Assembly (NCBI RefSeq): GCF_902459465.1
Contig: NC_047067.1
Location: forward strand, 15,202,840 to 15,266,839
Length of the DNA: 64,000 nt
Source of the DNA: Asterias rubens
Taxonomy: Eukaryota; Echinodermata; Asteroidea; Forcipulatida; Asteriidae
Direction of reading: 5' to 3'
Numbering within the stretch: the first letter of the stretch is position 1; each line of letters starts with the position of its first letter. This document shows, one piece after another, positions 12,101 to 22,690 of the stretch. The notes beneath the pieces are model-generated. The model was not told where the DNA came from. It did no database searches and was given only the letters and a program-made list of their open reading frames with translations. The translations under genes were made by a program, and so were the position numbers.

Positions 12101-12205
12101 TAGTCTTGATGCAAGACGTTTCTTGTTAAGGGCGATGCGGGCGCTGTCGGTGAGTTGGCCGCGCTTTGTGTGAAAGGGAAACGATAACGTCTTGCACCAA
12201 GACTA
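12101..12205. mobile_element. short palindromic element
   Basis: TAGTCTTGATGCAAGACGTT near the left end pairs with AACGTCTTGCACCAAGACTA at the right end. A half copy with AACGTCTTGGTCCAAGACTA lies near 43548-43567. Confidence 0.7.
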
Positions 12206-12357
12206 CAACGCGCACGAAAGGATCCGGAAACTGGGCGGTTCAGTCATAACAATGTAACACACGGACGTCGTACATACAGAGCTCAAGCACGTCCGAAACG
12301 GATAAGTTTTACAGAGTTTCTTACTTTATTACGCCTTTCAACCAAAAAGGCTGAATG

Positions 12358-12488
12358 GGAATAAAAGAGTAGTGACTCGTTCTTTAACGGCCGTTTAAAA
12401 CCTTGCAGGGTCGTTGCCGTGATCACACGGCAACGACCCTGCCTGTTTTAAACGGCCGTGAAAGAACTCGTCGCTACACTTTTATTCC
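12358..12488. repeat. 131-bp inverted repeat at the duplication edge
   Basis: Arms of about 62 bases, GGAATAAAAGAGTAG... and ...CTACACTTTTATTCC, pair around the centre GCCGTGATCACACGGC. The inner half (ACGGCCGTTTAAAAC, GGGTCGTTGCCGTG) is nearly perfect. The left boundary of the 8.2-kb tandem duplication (12361) is 3 bases inside the left tip. It could form a stable hairpin or cruciform. Confidence 0.85.
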
Positions 12489-12528
12489 TTAATTTAATTA
12501 GCAAAAGTACAATTTATATAAATCATTG

Positions 12529-13038
12529 TAAATGGAAGGTACACGTTTGGTAATTGTAAAAGACCAGTCTTCTCACTTGGTGTATCCCAACATAAGCATA
12601 AAATAACAAGCCTGTGAAAATTTGAGCTAAATAGGAGACTTTCCAACGCTAGGTGGCAGCAGACATACCGGGTAAATTTCCATTGTTTACGTAGTTCTGA
12701 ACATGCGCATAATTCTGAGAACAATAGATTTACCCGCTAAGTCTGCTGCCCTCTATCGTCCCAGAAAGTCTCCCATTGGTTATCATCGAAGTTGCGAGAA
12801 AATGATGAGAGAAAAAACACCCTTGTTGAAACGAATTTGTGTGCTTTCTGGCAAGAAGTGTTTTATTATTTTTAGTGAGAAATTAAATTACCTCATTCTC
12901 AAAATCTATGCTACTTCAGAGGAAGCCGTTTCTCACAATGTTTTATACTATCAACAGCTCTCCAATGCTCGTAACTAAGTCAGTTTTTAAGTTAATATTT
13001 GTTTTTAATTTTAATTACCAAACGTGTACCTTCCATTT
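12529..13038. mobile_element. MITE (GGAAGGTACACG ends) with nested insertion
   Basis: Ends AAATGGAAGGTACACGTTTG and CAAACGTGTACCTTCCATTT are terminal inverted repeats of the second end-type of the family. The interior (GATGAGAGAAAAAACACCCT, GAGGAAGCCGTTTCTCACAA) is that of the common MITE. It is lengthened by another palindromic element at about 12634-12773. Confidence 0.85.
12634..12773. mobile_element. palindromic MITE nested in a MITE
   Basis: GAGACTTTCCAACGCTAGGT and GGTGGCAGCAGAC at the left pair with GTCTGCTGCCCTCTATCG and CCCAGAAAGTCTC at the right. It splits host sequence that elsewhere reads GCTAAATTGGTCATCGAAG. The open frames spanning it (12494-12724, 12703-12978) are therefore not genes. 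Confidence 0.8.
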
Positions 13039-13590
13039 CAGGCATGCGGCAATCCGAAACGCTTGAGCTACAATCAGACAATCTGGGTTTGACGTCACAT
13101 CGGAAACGGCGCTTAGAAAAACAAAACAATACACGCTAAGCAATCTAATTAATTATATTTCAATTAAGACACTGGGACGAGAGTTTAATCTTACAACAAT
13201 TATTGAAGGCTACCACACTGCAGGAACAATAACAAATTTAATGACGGTAAATTTGGACTGGTCCCTAAGCAGTACGACGTCATGCCACAGCCCAGACTTT
13301 GAGTATGTGAGCATGAGTATTGGTTGAGACAATTAAATATTATTTACAAAAAATAATATATATGATTGATGTCCCTTTAGGGCAGTCGAAGTTAAGGTTA
13401 CGACCTTCACATGATTTCTATCAGAGTGTACACGAACTATCAAAATGTAGTCTCATATTTGATAATATTTAAACGCCAGTGACAAAGAGTGAAACTAACA
13501 CATGCGTCAATTTTCGGCATAAATCTGTCTTCATAGAAGTATTGGCGCTCATCCTTCCCTCGGTGACGCTCAACGCGCTTCAACATACAG

Positions 13591-13919
13591 TGTTTCCTGC
13601 AAGATATGTGGGACTATGTTTGAATTATTATGAGATCTACATGTACATGTTATGGTTTACAAGGTGATGTGGCCCAATATGCTGCCAATCAAACCAGGAA
13701 TCCCTTCTCTTTTCGATACGTGCACTGGATTAGTTTACGTGTGTTACACAAAACACGGGACCAACATCTTAACGTCCCACCCGAAGGACGAAGCATCATG
13801 CATGTTGAGTGCTTGCTTTAGGACATAAATGTCATGGCTGGGACTCGAACCCACAATCTGGTGATCAGCAAACCCAGAGCTTGAGTCCGGTGCTCTTAAC
13901 CGCTAAGTCACGACACGTC
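13591..13919 (-). mobile_element. tRNA-derived SINE
   Basis: On the minus strand the 5' head at 13919-13831 resembles tRNA-Leu. It has a box-A-like TTAGCGGTTAAGAGC, GGACTCAAG in the anticodon region, and box B GGTTCGAGTCC. It continues into a body containing GTCCTTCGGGTGGGACG and CCCGTGTTTTGTGTAACAC. The same composite occurs at 31121-31465. It is not a functional tRNA gene: the acceptor stem and the 3' end run into the SINE body. Confidence 0.8.
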
Positions 13920-14063
13920 ATTCTAGGCCTAACTTCATCGGAGTATATCTTGACATTATTTAATGCTTCAGTTATCATGGTTTTAAACTAGGAATTTCAC
14001 TTCACTGATTTTAATTGAAAATGGTAGATGGAGCGTGGTTACCAACCGGCTCTTATAAAGCAC

Positions 14064-14390
14064 TTAAAGTCACTGGACACCTTTAGTAATTGTCAAAGAC
14101 CAGTGTTCTCACTTCTTTGGTGTATCCCAACAAGTGATGATTTGGTCTCAATAGTCATCGAAGGTACAAGAAAATAATGGCAGAAAAATACCCTTGTTGC
14201 GCAAATGTCTTTGCTTTTGAGATACCTAAAAAGGCTTCAGGCTTGAAGTCTATTAATATTATTTTGAGTGAAAAATTGCCAATTTCTAAATGTTTTATAC
14301 TATCAACAGCTCTCCATTGCTCGTTACCAAATAAGTTGTCATGCTAACAATTATTTTGTTGTAACTACCAAAAGTGTTCGGTGCCTTTAA
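14064..14390. mobile_element. TTAA-flanked MITE copy
   Basis: TTAAAGTCACTGGACACC at the left and GTGTTCGGTGCCTTTAA at the right are TTAA-bounded inverted ends. It lies directly downstream of receptor A on the minus strand. Confidence 0.8.
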
Positions 14391-14517
14391 AATGGGTGAT
14401 ATTCATCATAATGTCGCTTTCTGAAAACACCAATTAACAGTTTATGTTTTGCCTGTATTTTGTGCGCTATTATTATGGGTGACTTGCATGTCGTCTGGCA
14501 TGGAAGGAATAATGTCT

Positions 14518-15638
14518 TTACGCTTTTGGCTCTAAATCCACGGGAATCTTTGGTCCTTCATGTTCGATATTGTCGTTGTTCTCCTGTATACCTCCACGGT
14601 TGTTGGTACAGCAGAAATATGTTGTTTTAATCTCACAATCATTCAGTCGAAAACAAAACCGCGGTATTATTTTCTTACACAATTCATCAAGTCTGTCGTG
14701 GTATGTCTTATTCATGAGGAAGTAAATCACAGAGTTGAAGAACCCATTGGACACGAGTAGCAAGCGACTCGTGGAGAGAATTTCGTGTGGTAGTTCCACC
14801 TTGACAACCGATATGAGAAAGGCTACACAGAAGTACGGCAACCAGCTGACAAGCACGGCAATCGTCATAACCCTTACCATTTGGAACAGTTTCAACGTCT
14901 TCTTACTGGTTGCTGCTCTGTTGGTCGAACCCGGTTGGCTTGGGGATGGGGTTGTAGCAACAATCGCCATGTTGGCACGGATACGGTCGCTTGATTTTAG
15001 TGTCCGAGTTACTATACAAGAAGTCACAGATACGATGATGATGTCTGGTATTAAATGACGAACAACACAAACGCGATCAGCACTGGCTCGCCCAGGAACG
15101 CAATCGTGCATGTATGCAACGCCGGTACGTACTCATAAGAAGCAACATCAGTTAATGTAGTCACATACGCCAGAGCAATACCAACCCAGCTGACTACCAC
15201 ACAAGTCAATGTGACTTTCTTTGTGACAAACCTGGAATATTTGAAAGGGTGAACAATAGCGATGTAGCGTTCAATGGCAAGGAAAGTCAGAGTAGTCCCC
15301 GATGATGTAATGAACACTTGCCCAAAATACGCAGTCAGTTTACACGCCGTGTCTCCGTATGGCCAAGCCTCTGGCGTTACAAGAAAAGTAGCCATTGGGT
15401 AGATGGAGAAACATGATATAATACCAGTTCCAAAATCAGCAATTGCGAGAGATATCAGGATTATTCCGTGACCATTCCGGAAGGATGGAGTCAACAAAAA
15501 GACAAATAAGTTCCCAAAATTTCCAATCAAGATGAGAAACGTTATTGCGATGACAAACATGAGATCCATGTAGCATAGTGTCGGGTACCGACAGAAGTTC
15601 AGACATGAAGAATTACCATCACATGTCAAGTCATCCAT
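14518..15638 (-). pseudogene. GPCR receptor A, unit 1: one-base frameshift
   Basis: Intronless class A receptor starting at ATG 15638. It matches the intact copy at 22691-23812 almost base for base, but has three instead of four A residues at about 15053-15055. On the minus strand ATT-TTA becomes ATT-TAA, so the frame stops inside TM5 after about 195 residues. TM5 to the C-terminus then continue in another frame to 14518. The rest of the gene is undamaged and keeps Val where unit 2 has Asp after ERYIAI. Other differences from unit 2 are Phe15 and an Ile near the TM7/tail junction. A single homopolymer-length change is the commonest sequencing or assembly error, so the gene may be intact in the animal; otherwise it is a very young pseudogene. 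Confidence 0.88.
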
Positions 15639-16150
15639 TTTGTATTTTAAACCACTTAATGGCAGATCACACAGTGCCCTTGCAGTGCTAACTTATTACC
15701 TTTTAATGGTGTTGTAATTTGAAAGTTTGTTGAGGCACAACCCATGCAGTTTTTGGTCGAAACCAATCAGGAAGTAAAATTTGAACTCACCTTTCAACAG
15801 TTTCAGTTTTCAACGACCTTCAAACAGCCACGGGGTCATATGACGTAGACAACGCAATTGTGTTTTTGCTTCAAGTGGTGACAAACACAGGCACTCTAGT
15901 AATAAAGTGTTTGTTAATATACACATGCTTTGGAGCATGGTCACAGTGACCTGAAAATATTGACGATTATGTTTGTTTATTTGAGCATTTAATACAGTTA
16001 TTCGACGTGTTTAAACATAATGTGAACAACCATGGAGGTAGATGGAACAACAGTGTGTAAATAACTTGATTCATAGCGATCCGTGTTTTTACTCGGACCA
16101 ACATTTAAATAGTTCCATTTGTTTACCTTCTTGCTGGCTAATCATTACCT
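15639..16150. other. upstream region of receptor A, unit 1
   Basis: Presumed 5' flank of the minus-strand receptor. No coding exon or clear core promoter element recognised. It differs from the unit 2 copy at a handful of bases. Confidence 0.4.
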
Positions 16151-16535
16151 TTAAAGGCAGTGGACACTATTGGTAATTGTCAAAGACTAGCCTTCACAGT
16201 TGGTGTATCTCAACATATGCATACAATAACAAACCTGTGAAAATTTGAGCCCAATCGGTCATCGAACTTGCGAGATAATAATGAAAGAAAAACCACCCTT
16301 GTCACACGAAGTTGTGTGCGTTTAGATGGTTGATTTCGAGGCCTCAAGTTCTAAACCTGAGGTCTCGAATTCAAATTCGTGGAAAATTACTTCTTTCTCG
16401 AAAACTATGGCACTTCAGAGGGAGCCGTTTCTCACAATGTTTTAAACCATCAACCTCTCCCATTACTCGTCACCAAGAAAGGTTTTATGCTAATAAATAA
16501 TTTGAGTAATTACCAATAGTGTCCACTGCCTTTAA
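16151..16535. mobile_element. TTAA-flanked MITE copy with internal hairpin
   Basis: TTAAAGGCAGTGGACACTAT at the left and ATAGTGTCCACTGCCTTTAA at the right are perfect inverted ends, each including TTAA. The interior contains the arms GATTTCGAGGCCTCAAG and CTGAGGTCTCGAATTC, a hairpin typical of this family. Confidence 0.9.
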
Positions 16536-17032
16536 GAAGACTGATACTAGCATTTTCATCCAAATAAGGTGATCTTAATTTAGACTTTAGATTATAAGGT
16601 GTTCCACTGAACTTCAAAAGGGCTGTTTTTATTTTTTTGCTTCATGCTATGCACACCAATCGTAGTATATTGAAACAGTAGAGGCGGGGAGAAGCTTGCC
16701 CCTAATATGGTGTAATCGACGTCATGGCGTCGCCCGATAAATACAATATCGGCATTGCACATTTTGATCATTTGCAGAATCAAGGTCCCCGCCTACATTA
16801 CATGCTAAGTGTGCACCCAACTATAGGGAGAAAACAGAGCGGCTATCCCCTCAGCTTCGCTTCGGTCTTCTTCATGGTTTTGACATAACCGTGGGCCTAT
16901 AATTATACCCCTCATAGCGGTCAATATTTCCATATAAGTGGGGTGCACTCTTCAGGCTAAGACTCTTGGAGAACATGGGGTTGTTCAAGTATACATGAAT
17001 GAGGGCGTTTTAGCTTCATCCGTAAATGTAGC

Positions 17033-17170
17033 AATGGACCTTTTCACAACCAATCGCGCAAACGCTAACTGTTGAACGAGGAACATGCTAGTCTAGCTAG
17101 CGATCAAGCTAGCATGCACCTCATTACACGCCTACGTGGGCATACCCAGTTTATTACAATAAGGTCCATT
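17033..17170. mobile_element. palindromic MITE
   Basis: AATGGACCTTTTCACAA at the left pairs with AATAAGGTCCATT at the right. The centre carries TGCTAGTCTAGCTAGC and GATCAAGCTAGCA. Confidence 0.65.
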
Positions 17171-17395
17171 ACATAGCTAACCACAGTGGCTAAAATATTG
17201 GTTGTTTTTTTAATTATCTTCAGTCGTAAATTGTTTTCTCTTTCTTTGTTATTTAACTATTTTTTTAAATAAGTTTGTGGACAGATGTTTCGACTCTTGC
17301 AGTCTTCCTCGAAGACTATTGGCAACACAACATACATCAAAAATTAATGCCTATCTACTAGTGTAACAGAATACGTCAATGATGTTTAAAGGCAA

Positions 17396-17748
17396 TTAAC
17401 ACTATTGGTAATTACTCACAAATAATTGTTAGCACTAAATATTTACTTGGTAAAGAGCAATGTAGAGCTGTTGATAGTATAAAACATTGTGAGAAACGGC
17501 TCCCTCTAGTAACGTAGTTTTTGAGAATGAGGTATTAACTTATCACGAAAATATTTGACTTGAATCTCGAATTCAAGAAATCTGACAAAACTTGTGTAGC
17601 GACATTGGTATTTTTTATTCCATTATTCTCTCGAAACTTCGTCGATTAAATTGAGTCGAAGTTTTCAAAACTTTGTTATTTCCTGCATATTTTTTTGGAA
17701 TGAGAATATTGGTCTTTGGCAATTACCAAACGTGTCCAGTGTCTTTAA
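17396..17748. mobile_element. TTAA-flanked MITE copy
   Basis: Bounded by TTAAAGGCAATTAACACT and GTGTCCAGTGTCTTTAA, with family interior (GAGCTGTTGATAGTATAAAA, GTGAGAAACGGCTCCCTCT). Diverged from the consensus. Confidence 0.8.
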
Positions 17749-18288
17749 TTAAGTTGAAATAAGGGGCGTATAAAAGTGCCCATAGAAAAGCAAGGGATGA
17801 ACGTTGAAGGAAACTTGATACAAAACAATAAACACTGAAATACCAGGATCAGTCTCAGACTTGTCCCCAGGGCAGGTGATGGATTGTATGTATACACGTG
17901 TATGTCAGAATTAAATGCAAATCCCAAGAACCTCGAAAGCCAGGTGATTGATGCGAAGTCAAAGATGATTGTGGACGACGGCTCAACGGCAGAACGCTGG
18001 CGTAATTCACAAGTGTGGTATGAGATGTTCAGGCAGGGTCTCTACTGAGCCTGACCTGATAGTTAACGTCTTTTCTTGTGATGAAAGCTACGATTCTGAT
18101 TACATAATTGGTTGTCTCGTTTTGTATTTATTGGATGTGCTAATTAAAGCTCCATTAGCAGAGTCCTTCAAAGAAGAACATTCATTGCAGCCAGACATTT
18201 ATGAGGTCTGTGTTAATGTCTTGTATTTGCAAAGTGCTCTCTGGAGGGTGATGCCGTGGAAACAGCTTCAAAATGAGTAGGATTTGAA

Positions 18289-18420
18289 ACATTGCAGTGT
18301 GAAAATTGTAGTAAGGTTTGCAGTAACACGTAGCGATAATATCTAATTGAGTTGGGTGGTTCAAAAGAACCGTATGTTTCAACGCAACGTTTCGAGCTAT
18401 GCTCTGATCGACTTCTGGAT
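18289..18420. repeat. half of a dispersed palindromic repeat near receptor B start
   Basis: TAAGGTTTGCAGTAACACG through GTTGGGTGGTTC and AAAGAACCGTATGTTTCAAC to CTCTGATCGACTTCTGG matches one arm of the palindrome at 54016-54272, diverged. It lies about 100 bp upstream of the receptor B start codon and is present in both tandem units. Confidence 0.7.
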
Positions 18421-18514
18421 AGGGCTGTACTCTGACGATGCATGCTGCTTAATTCAGTACCGGTGGTGCGGGTTGGCTTGCTGATGCACGAAGGCGGGAA
18501 ATAATGGCTTGAAA

Positions 18515-19618
18515 ATGGATTCTCAGACGGAAAAGAACATGACATTTGAAGCTACAAATACACCAATTCTAGCGTGTGGATTGACCGGATTCAAACCGTT
18601 CTCTGGATCAACAGGGCAACTGATTACAGTAATCGCCACAACTGTCTTCATTTTGGCGGGAAATGCAATCAATTTGGCCATTTTGGGTACAACTAAGTCA
18701 CTCCGCACTGCGCATGGTTATCTCCTGTCAGCACTTGCCATTGGTGGATTCATAGTTGGATGTAATGCTACACTATCCATCTACCCAGTTGTGACAAAAT
18801 GCTGGTTGTACGGGACCATCATTTGCCAGTTATCTGCATATTTATTCGAATTCTGTATGGTTTTCAATCTCTTTATCGTGGTTCTACTGAGTGGAGAGAG
18901 GTACATTGCCATTGTACATCCATTGAAATACAGAGTACTCATCACTAAAACTAAGACCAAGATCGCCATTGGTGTCAGCACGATGATTTCTTGTGTGTTT
19001 CTAACCATACTCGCAGTAACACAGCCAGAATTCAAGTACAAACCACGCCAATACGTTTGTCGCCGTACTAAAAATGATGACATTCGTGGGGCATTTATGG
19101 CTCTATCGTCCATATTGTTGATTTTCAGCTTTGCCGTGGTGAGTTATACCTCCGTTACAATGTTAAGGGCAGTGGTGCGACGGTCAAATGAAAGCAAACG
19201 TTTATTTGAGGGCGTGCACGCATCACATCTACAATCTAACGCGTCCATGGTGTCCGCACAAAACTCTCGCATCTTCAAAGTAACTGTGCTCATAGCAACT
19301 ACGTTCTACATCTCATGGATACCAGCTATCGTCGGTGCCATGTTGAATGTTGCAGATCCAAACATTTTGGAAAGTTCACCAATCTTTGAATTCGCTGCAC
19401 AGTGGCTGCTCATCTCAAACACGCTCTTCAATACATTGATTTACTTTTTCATGTTGAAGCTCTTCCGTGTCCGCGCCAAGGAGATCTCTGCACAGCTGTG
19501 TTGTTGTCTGTGTTTTGTCGTGAAGGGAATAAGGAGGGCAGATCCGAGCACAAACTCTGACAGTAGACTAGCTATCGAACTTACCGTTTTCCAAAAAGGC
19601 ACCACATCTAATGTATAG
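18515..19618 (+). CDS. orphan class A GPCR, receptor B, unit 1
   Basis: Intronless 367-residue rhodopsin-like receptor; the ATG at 18515 is preceded in frame by a TTG, so Met-Asp-Ser is taken as the start. Seven hydrophobic segments are visible. Landmarks are Asn50 in GNAIN (TM1), Cys104 (TM3) pairing with Cys182 (ECL2), Glu-Arg-Tyr 128-130, SWIP 267-270 in TM6 and NTLIY 306-310 in TM7. A cysteine cluster at about 328-333 (LCCCLC) suits palmitoylation. Unusual features: the TM2 sodium-site Asp is Gly78 (AIGGF), the TM4 Trp is absent, and the TM7 Pro of NPxxY is Thr. The N-terminus has one sequon at Asn8 (N-M-T). A G-protein-coupled membrane receptor is implied, and a chemosensory role is inferred only from the divergent, tandemly duplicated, intronless family. 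Ligand unknown. Confidence 0.88.
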   Translation: MDSQTEKNMTFEATNTPILACGLTGFKPFSGSTGQLITVIATTVFILAGNAINLAILGTTKSLRTAHGYLLSALAIGGFIVGCNATLSIYPVVTKCWLYGTIICQLSAYLFEFCMVFNLFIVVLLSGERYIAIVHPLKYRVLITKTKTKIAIGVSTMISCVFLTILAVTQPEFKYKPRQYVCRRTKNDDIRGAFMALSSILLIFSFAVVSYTSVTMLRAVVRRSNESKRLFEGVHASHLQSNASMVSAQNSRIFKVTVLIATTFYISWIPAIVGAMLNVADPNILESSPIFEFAAQWLLISNTLFNTLIYFFMLKLFRVRAKEISAQLCCCLCFVVKGIRRADPSTNSDSRLAIELTVFQKGTTSNV

Positions 19619-19750
19619 TATTGATATATTGCTGGTGACCTGTCTTAAAAAGAGTTTGCTCCAAGACAATGTGACACTAAAAACTGGCGTCTCGATTGAC
19701 TTTCTTCAATTTTTTTTTCTCGTAATATTCCTCAACTCGGTCTTATTTTG

Positions 19751-20092
19751 TTAAAGGCAGTGGACACTATTGGTAATTACTCAAAATAATTATTAGTATA
19801 TTGGTGACGAGTAAACGGCTCCCTCTGAAGTGCCACAGTTTTTGAGAAAGAAGTAATTTTCCACGAATTTGATTTCGAGACCTCAGATTTAGAACTTGAG
19901 GTCTCGAAATCAACCATCTAAACGCACACAACTTCGTGTGACAGGGGTGTTTTTTCTTTCATTGTTATCTCGCGAGTTTGATGACCGATTGAGCTCAAAT
20001 TTTCACAGGTTTGTTATTTTATGCATATGTTGAGATACACCAACTGTGAAGGCTAGTCTTTGATAATTACCATTAGTGTCCACTGCCTTTAA
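19751..20092. mobile_element. TTAA-flanked MITE copy
   Basis: TTAAAGGCAGTGGACACTAT at the left and TAGTGTCCACTGCCTTTAA at the right. The internal hairpin is GATTTCGAGACCTCAGA with TTGAGGTCTCGAAATC. It lies 3' of receptor B. Confidence 0.88.
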
Positions 20093-20156
20093 AGGCAATT
20101 CCCATTTGATGATTTATTTTGTCAAATGAATAGTGTCTGGTACAATGGCTTGCTTT

Positions 20157-20210
20157 GATCCGGAGAAGCTCGGTGTTAAATTATTCCTCAACACCGAGAT
20201 TCTCCGGATT
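20157..20210. repeat. near-perfect 21-bp-arm hairpin
   Basis: GATCCGGAGAAGCTCGGTGTT and AACACCGAGATTCTCCGGATT (shown up to their arms' ends) are inverted copies with one internal mismatch, separated by 12 bases. The same hairpin is at 28353-28406 in unit 2. Function unknown; it may be part of a fold-back transposon. Confidence 0.7.
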
Positions 20211-20533
20211 AAAGTGTAGCGTGAAGGGACTTTAGTCACAATGTACCGTTTACATTTAGATGTCAAATGGTTCGGGCAAGCTTGCGTAACAACCTCCAGA
20301 TGAGCAGAACCTGGTAACATTGTGACATACACATCCATTCAGAATCATGTAGAGTTTTCACTGTCTCTTACGCACCTAGGCAAAAGCTTGCCCTAATGCC
20401 CTAATCATGTGACAATGGCAAATGTCTCGATAGTCAATTCAATTTTAGTGGTAACTTGTCATCAAGCACGTCATTGTAACAGACAACATTATAATTTAAC
20501 ACACAAAATAATTACTTATTGGTTGACTTGGTG

Positions 20534-20658
20534 ATAAAAGAGTAGTGACTCGTTCTTTAACGGCCGTTTAAAACCTTGCAGGGTCGTTGCCGTGATCACA
20601 CGGCAACGACCCTGCCTGTTTTAAACGGCCGTGAAAGAACTCGTCGCTACACTTTTAT
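20534..20658. repeat. inverted repeat, unit 2 copy (tip trimmed)
   Basis: Same hairpin as 12358-12488 but lacking the outermost GGA of the left arm, because the duplication joint replaces it with GGTG. Confidence 0.85.
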
Positions 20659-20701
20659 TCCTTAATTTAATTAGCAAAAGTACAATTTATATAAATCATT
20701 G

Positions 20702-21211
20702 TAAATGGAAGGTACACGTTTGGTAATTGTAAAAGACCAGTCTTCTCACTTGGTGTATCCCAACATAAGCATAAAATAACAAGCCTGTGAAAATTTGAGC
20801 TAAATAGGAGACTTTCCAACGCTAGGTGGCAGCAGACATACCGGGTAAATTTCCATTGTTTACGTAGTTCTGAACATGCGCATAATTCTGAGAACAATAG
20901 ATTTACCCGCTAAGTCTGCTGCCCTCTATCGTCCCAGAAAGTCTCCCATTGGTTATCATCGAAGTTGCGAGAAAATGATGAGAGAAAAAACACCCTTGTT
21001 GAAACGAATTTGTGTGCTTTCTGGCAAGAAGTGTTTTATTATTTTTAGTGAGAAATTAAATTACCTCATTCTCAAAATCTATGCTACTTCAGAGGAAGCC
21101 GTTTCTCACAATGTTTTATACTATCAACAGCTCTCCAATGCTCGTAACTAAGTCAGTTTTTAAGTTAATATTTGTTTTTAATTTTAATTACCAAACGTGT
21201 ACCTTCCATTT
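20702..21211. mobile_element. MITE with nested palindrome, unit 2 copy
   Basis: Copy of 12529-13038, with the nested element at about 20807-20946. Apparently identical to unit 1. Confidence 0.85.
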
Positions 21212-21763
21212 CAGGCATGCGGCAATCCGAAACGCTTGAGCTACAATCAGACAATCTGGGTTTGACGTCACATCGGAAACGGCGCTTAGAAAAACAAAAC
21301 AATACACGCTAAGCAATCTAATTAATTATATTTCAATTAAGACACTGGGACGAGAGTTTAATCTTACAACAATTATTGAAGGCTACCACACTGCAGGAAC
21401 AATAACAAATTTAATGACGGTAAATTTGGACTGGTCCCTAAGCAGTACGACGTCATGCCACAGCCCAGACTTTGAGTATGTGAGCATGAGTATTGGTTGA
21501 GACAATTAAATATTATTTACAAAAAATAATATATATGATTGATGTCCCTTTAGGGCAGTCGAAGTTAAGGTTACGACCTTCACATGATTTCTATCAGAGT
21601 GTACACGAACTATCAAAATGTAGTCTCATATTTGATAATATTTAAACGCCAGTGACAAAGAGTGAAACTAACACATGCGTCAATTTTCGGCATAAATCTG
21701 TCTTCATAGAAGTATTGGCGCTCATCCTTCCCTCGGTGACGCTCAACGCGCTTCAACATACAG

Positions 21764-22092
21764 TGTTTCCTGCAAGATATGTGGGACTATGTTTGAATTA
21801 TTATGAGATCTACATGTACATGTTATGGTTTACAAGGTGATGTGGCCCAATATGCTGCCAATCAAACCAGGAATCCCTTCTCTTTTCGATACGTGCACTG
21901 GATTAGTTTACGTGTGTTACACAAAACACGGGACCAACATCTTAACGTCCCACCCGAAGGACGAAGCATCATGCATGTTGAGTGCTTGCTTTAGGACATA
22001 AATGTCATGGCTGGGACTCGAACCCACAATCTGGTGATCAGCAAACCCAGAGCTTGAGTCCGGTGCTCTTAACCGCTAAGTCACGACACGTC
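21764..22092 (-). mobile_element. tRNA-derived SINE, unit 2 copy
   Basis: Copy of 13591-13919, with the tRNA-Leu-like head at the high-coordinate end on the minus strand. Confidence 0.8.
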
Positions 22093-22236
22093 ATTCTAGG
22101 CCTAACTTCATCGGAGTATATCTTGACATTATTTAATGCTTCAGTTATCATGGTTTTAAACTAGGAATTTCACTTCACTGATTTTAATTGAAAATGGTAG
22201 ATGGAGCGTGGTTACCAACCGGCTCTTATAAAGCAC

Positions 22237-22563
22237 TTAAAGTCACTGGACACCTTTAGTAATTGTCAAAGACCAGTGTTCTCACTTCTTTGGTGTATCC
22301 CAACAAGTGATGATTTGGTCTCAATAGTCATCGAAGGTACAAGAAAATAATGGCAGAAAAATACCCTTGTTGCGCAAATGTCTTTGCTTTTGAGATACCT
22401 AAAAAGGCTTCAGGCTTGAAGTCTATTAATATTATTTTGAGTGAAAAATTGCCAATTTCTAAATGTTTTATACTATCAACAGCTCTCCATTGCTCGTTAC
22501 CAAATAAGTTGTCATGCTAACAATTATTTTGTTGTAACTACCAAAAGTGTTCGGTGCCTTTAA
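22237..22563. mobile_element. TTAA-flanked MITE, unit 2 copy
   Basis: Copy of 14064-14390, 3' of receptor A. Confidence 0.8.
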
Positions 22564-22690
22564 AATGGGTGATATTCATCATAATGTCGCTTTCTGAAAA
22601 CACCAATTAACAGTTTATGTTTTGCCTGTATTTTGTGCGCTATTATTATGGGTGACTTGCATGTCGTCTGGCATGGAAGGAATAATGTCT

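Larger units (their letters stand above)
12361..20533. repeat. 8.17-kb direct tandem duplication, unit 1
   Basis: The stretch is followed immediately by a near-identical second unit (20534-28729), offset 8173 at the left side. The unit contains the inverted repeat, a MITE with a nested palindrome, a SINE, a second MITE, receptor A (frameshifted here), two more MITEs, receptor B and a final MITE. About 30 substitutions plus a few small indels separate the units by eye. Receptor A, receptor B and the whole flanking non-coding DNA are included, so duplication was at DNA level. Confidence 0.92.

Noticed and set aside
12494-12978. Two open frames (76 and 91 codons) that recur identically at 20667-21151
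   Set aside because: They translate a MITE and the palindrome nested in it. The repetition comes from the 8.2-kb tandem duplication, not from conserved proteins.
13831-13919. tRNA-Leu-like sequence on the minus strand (also 21.98-22.09 and 31.37-31.47 kb)
   Set aside because: It has A and B boxes but no proper acceptor stem or 3' boundary and runs into a shared SINE body.
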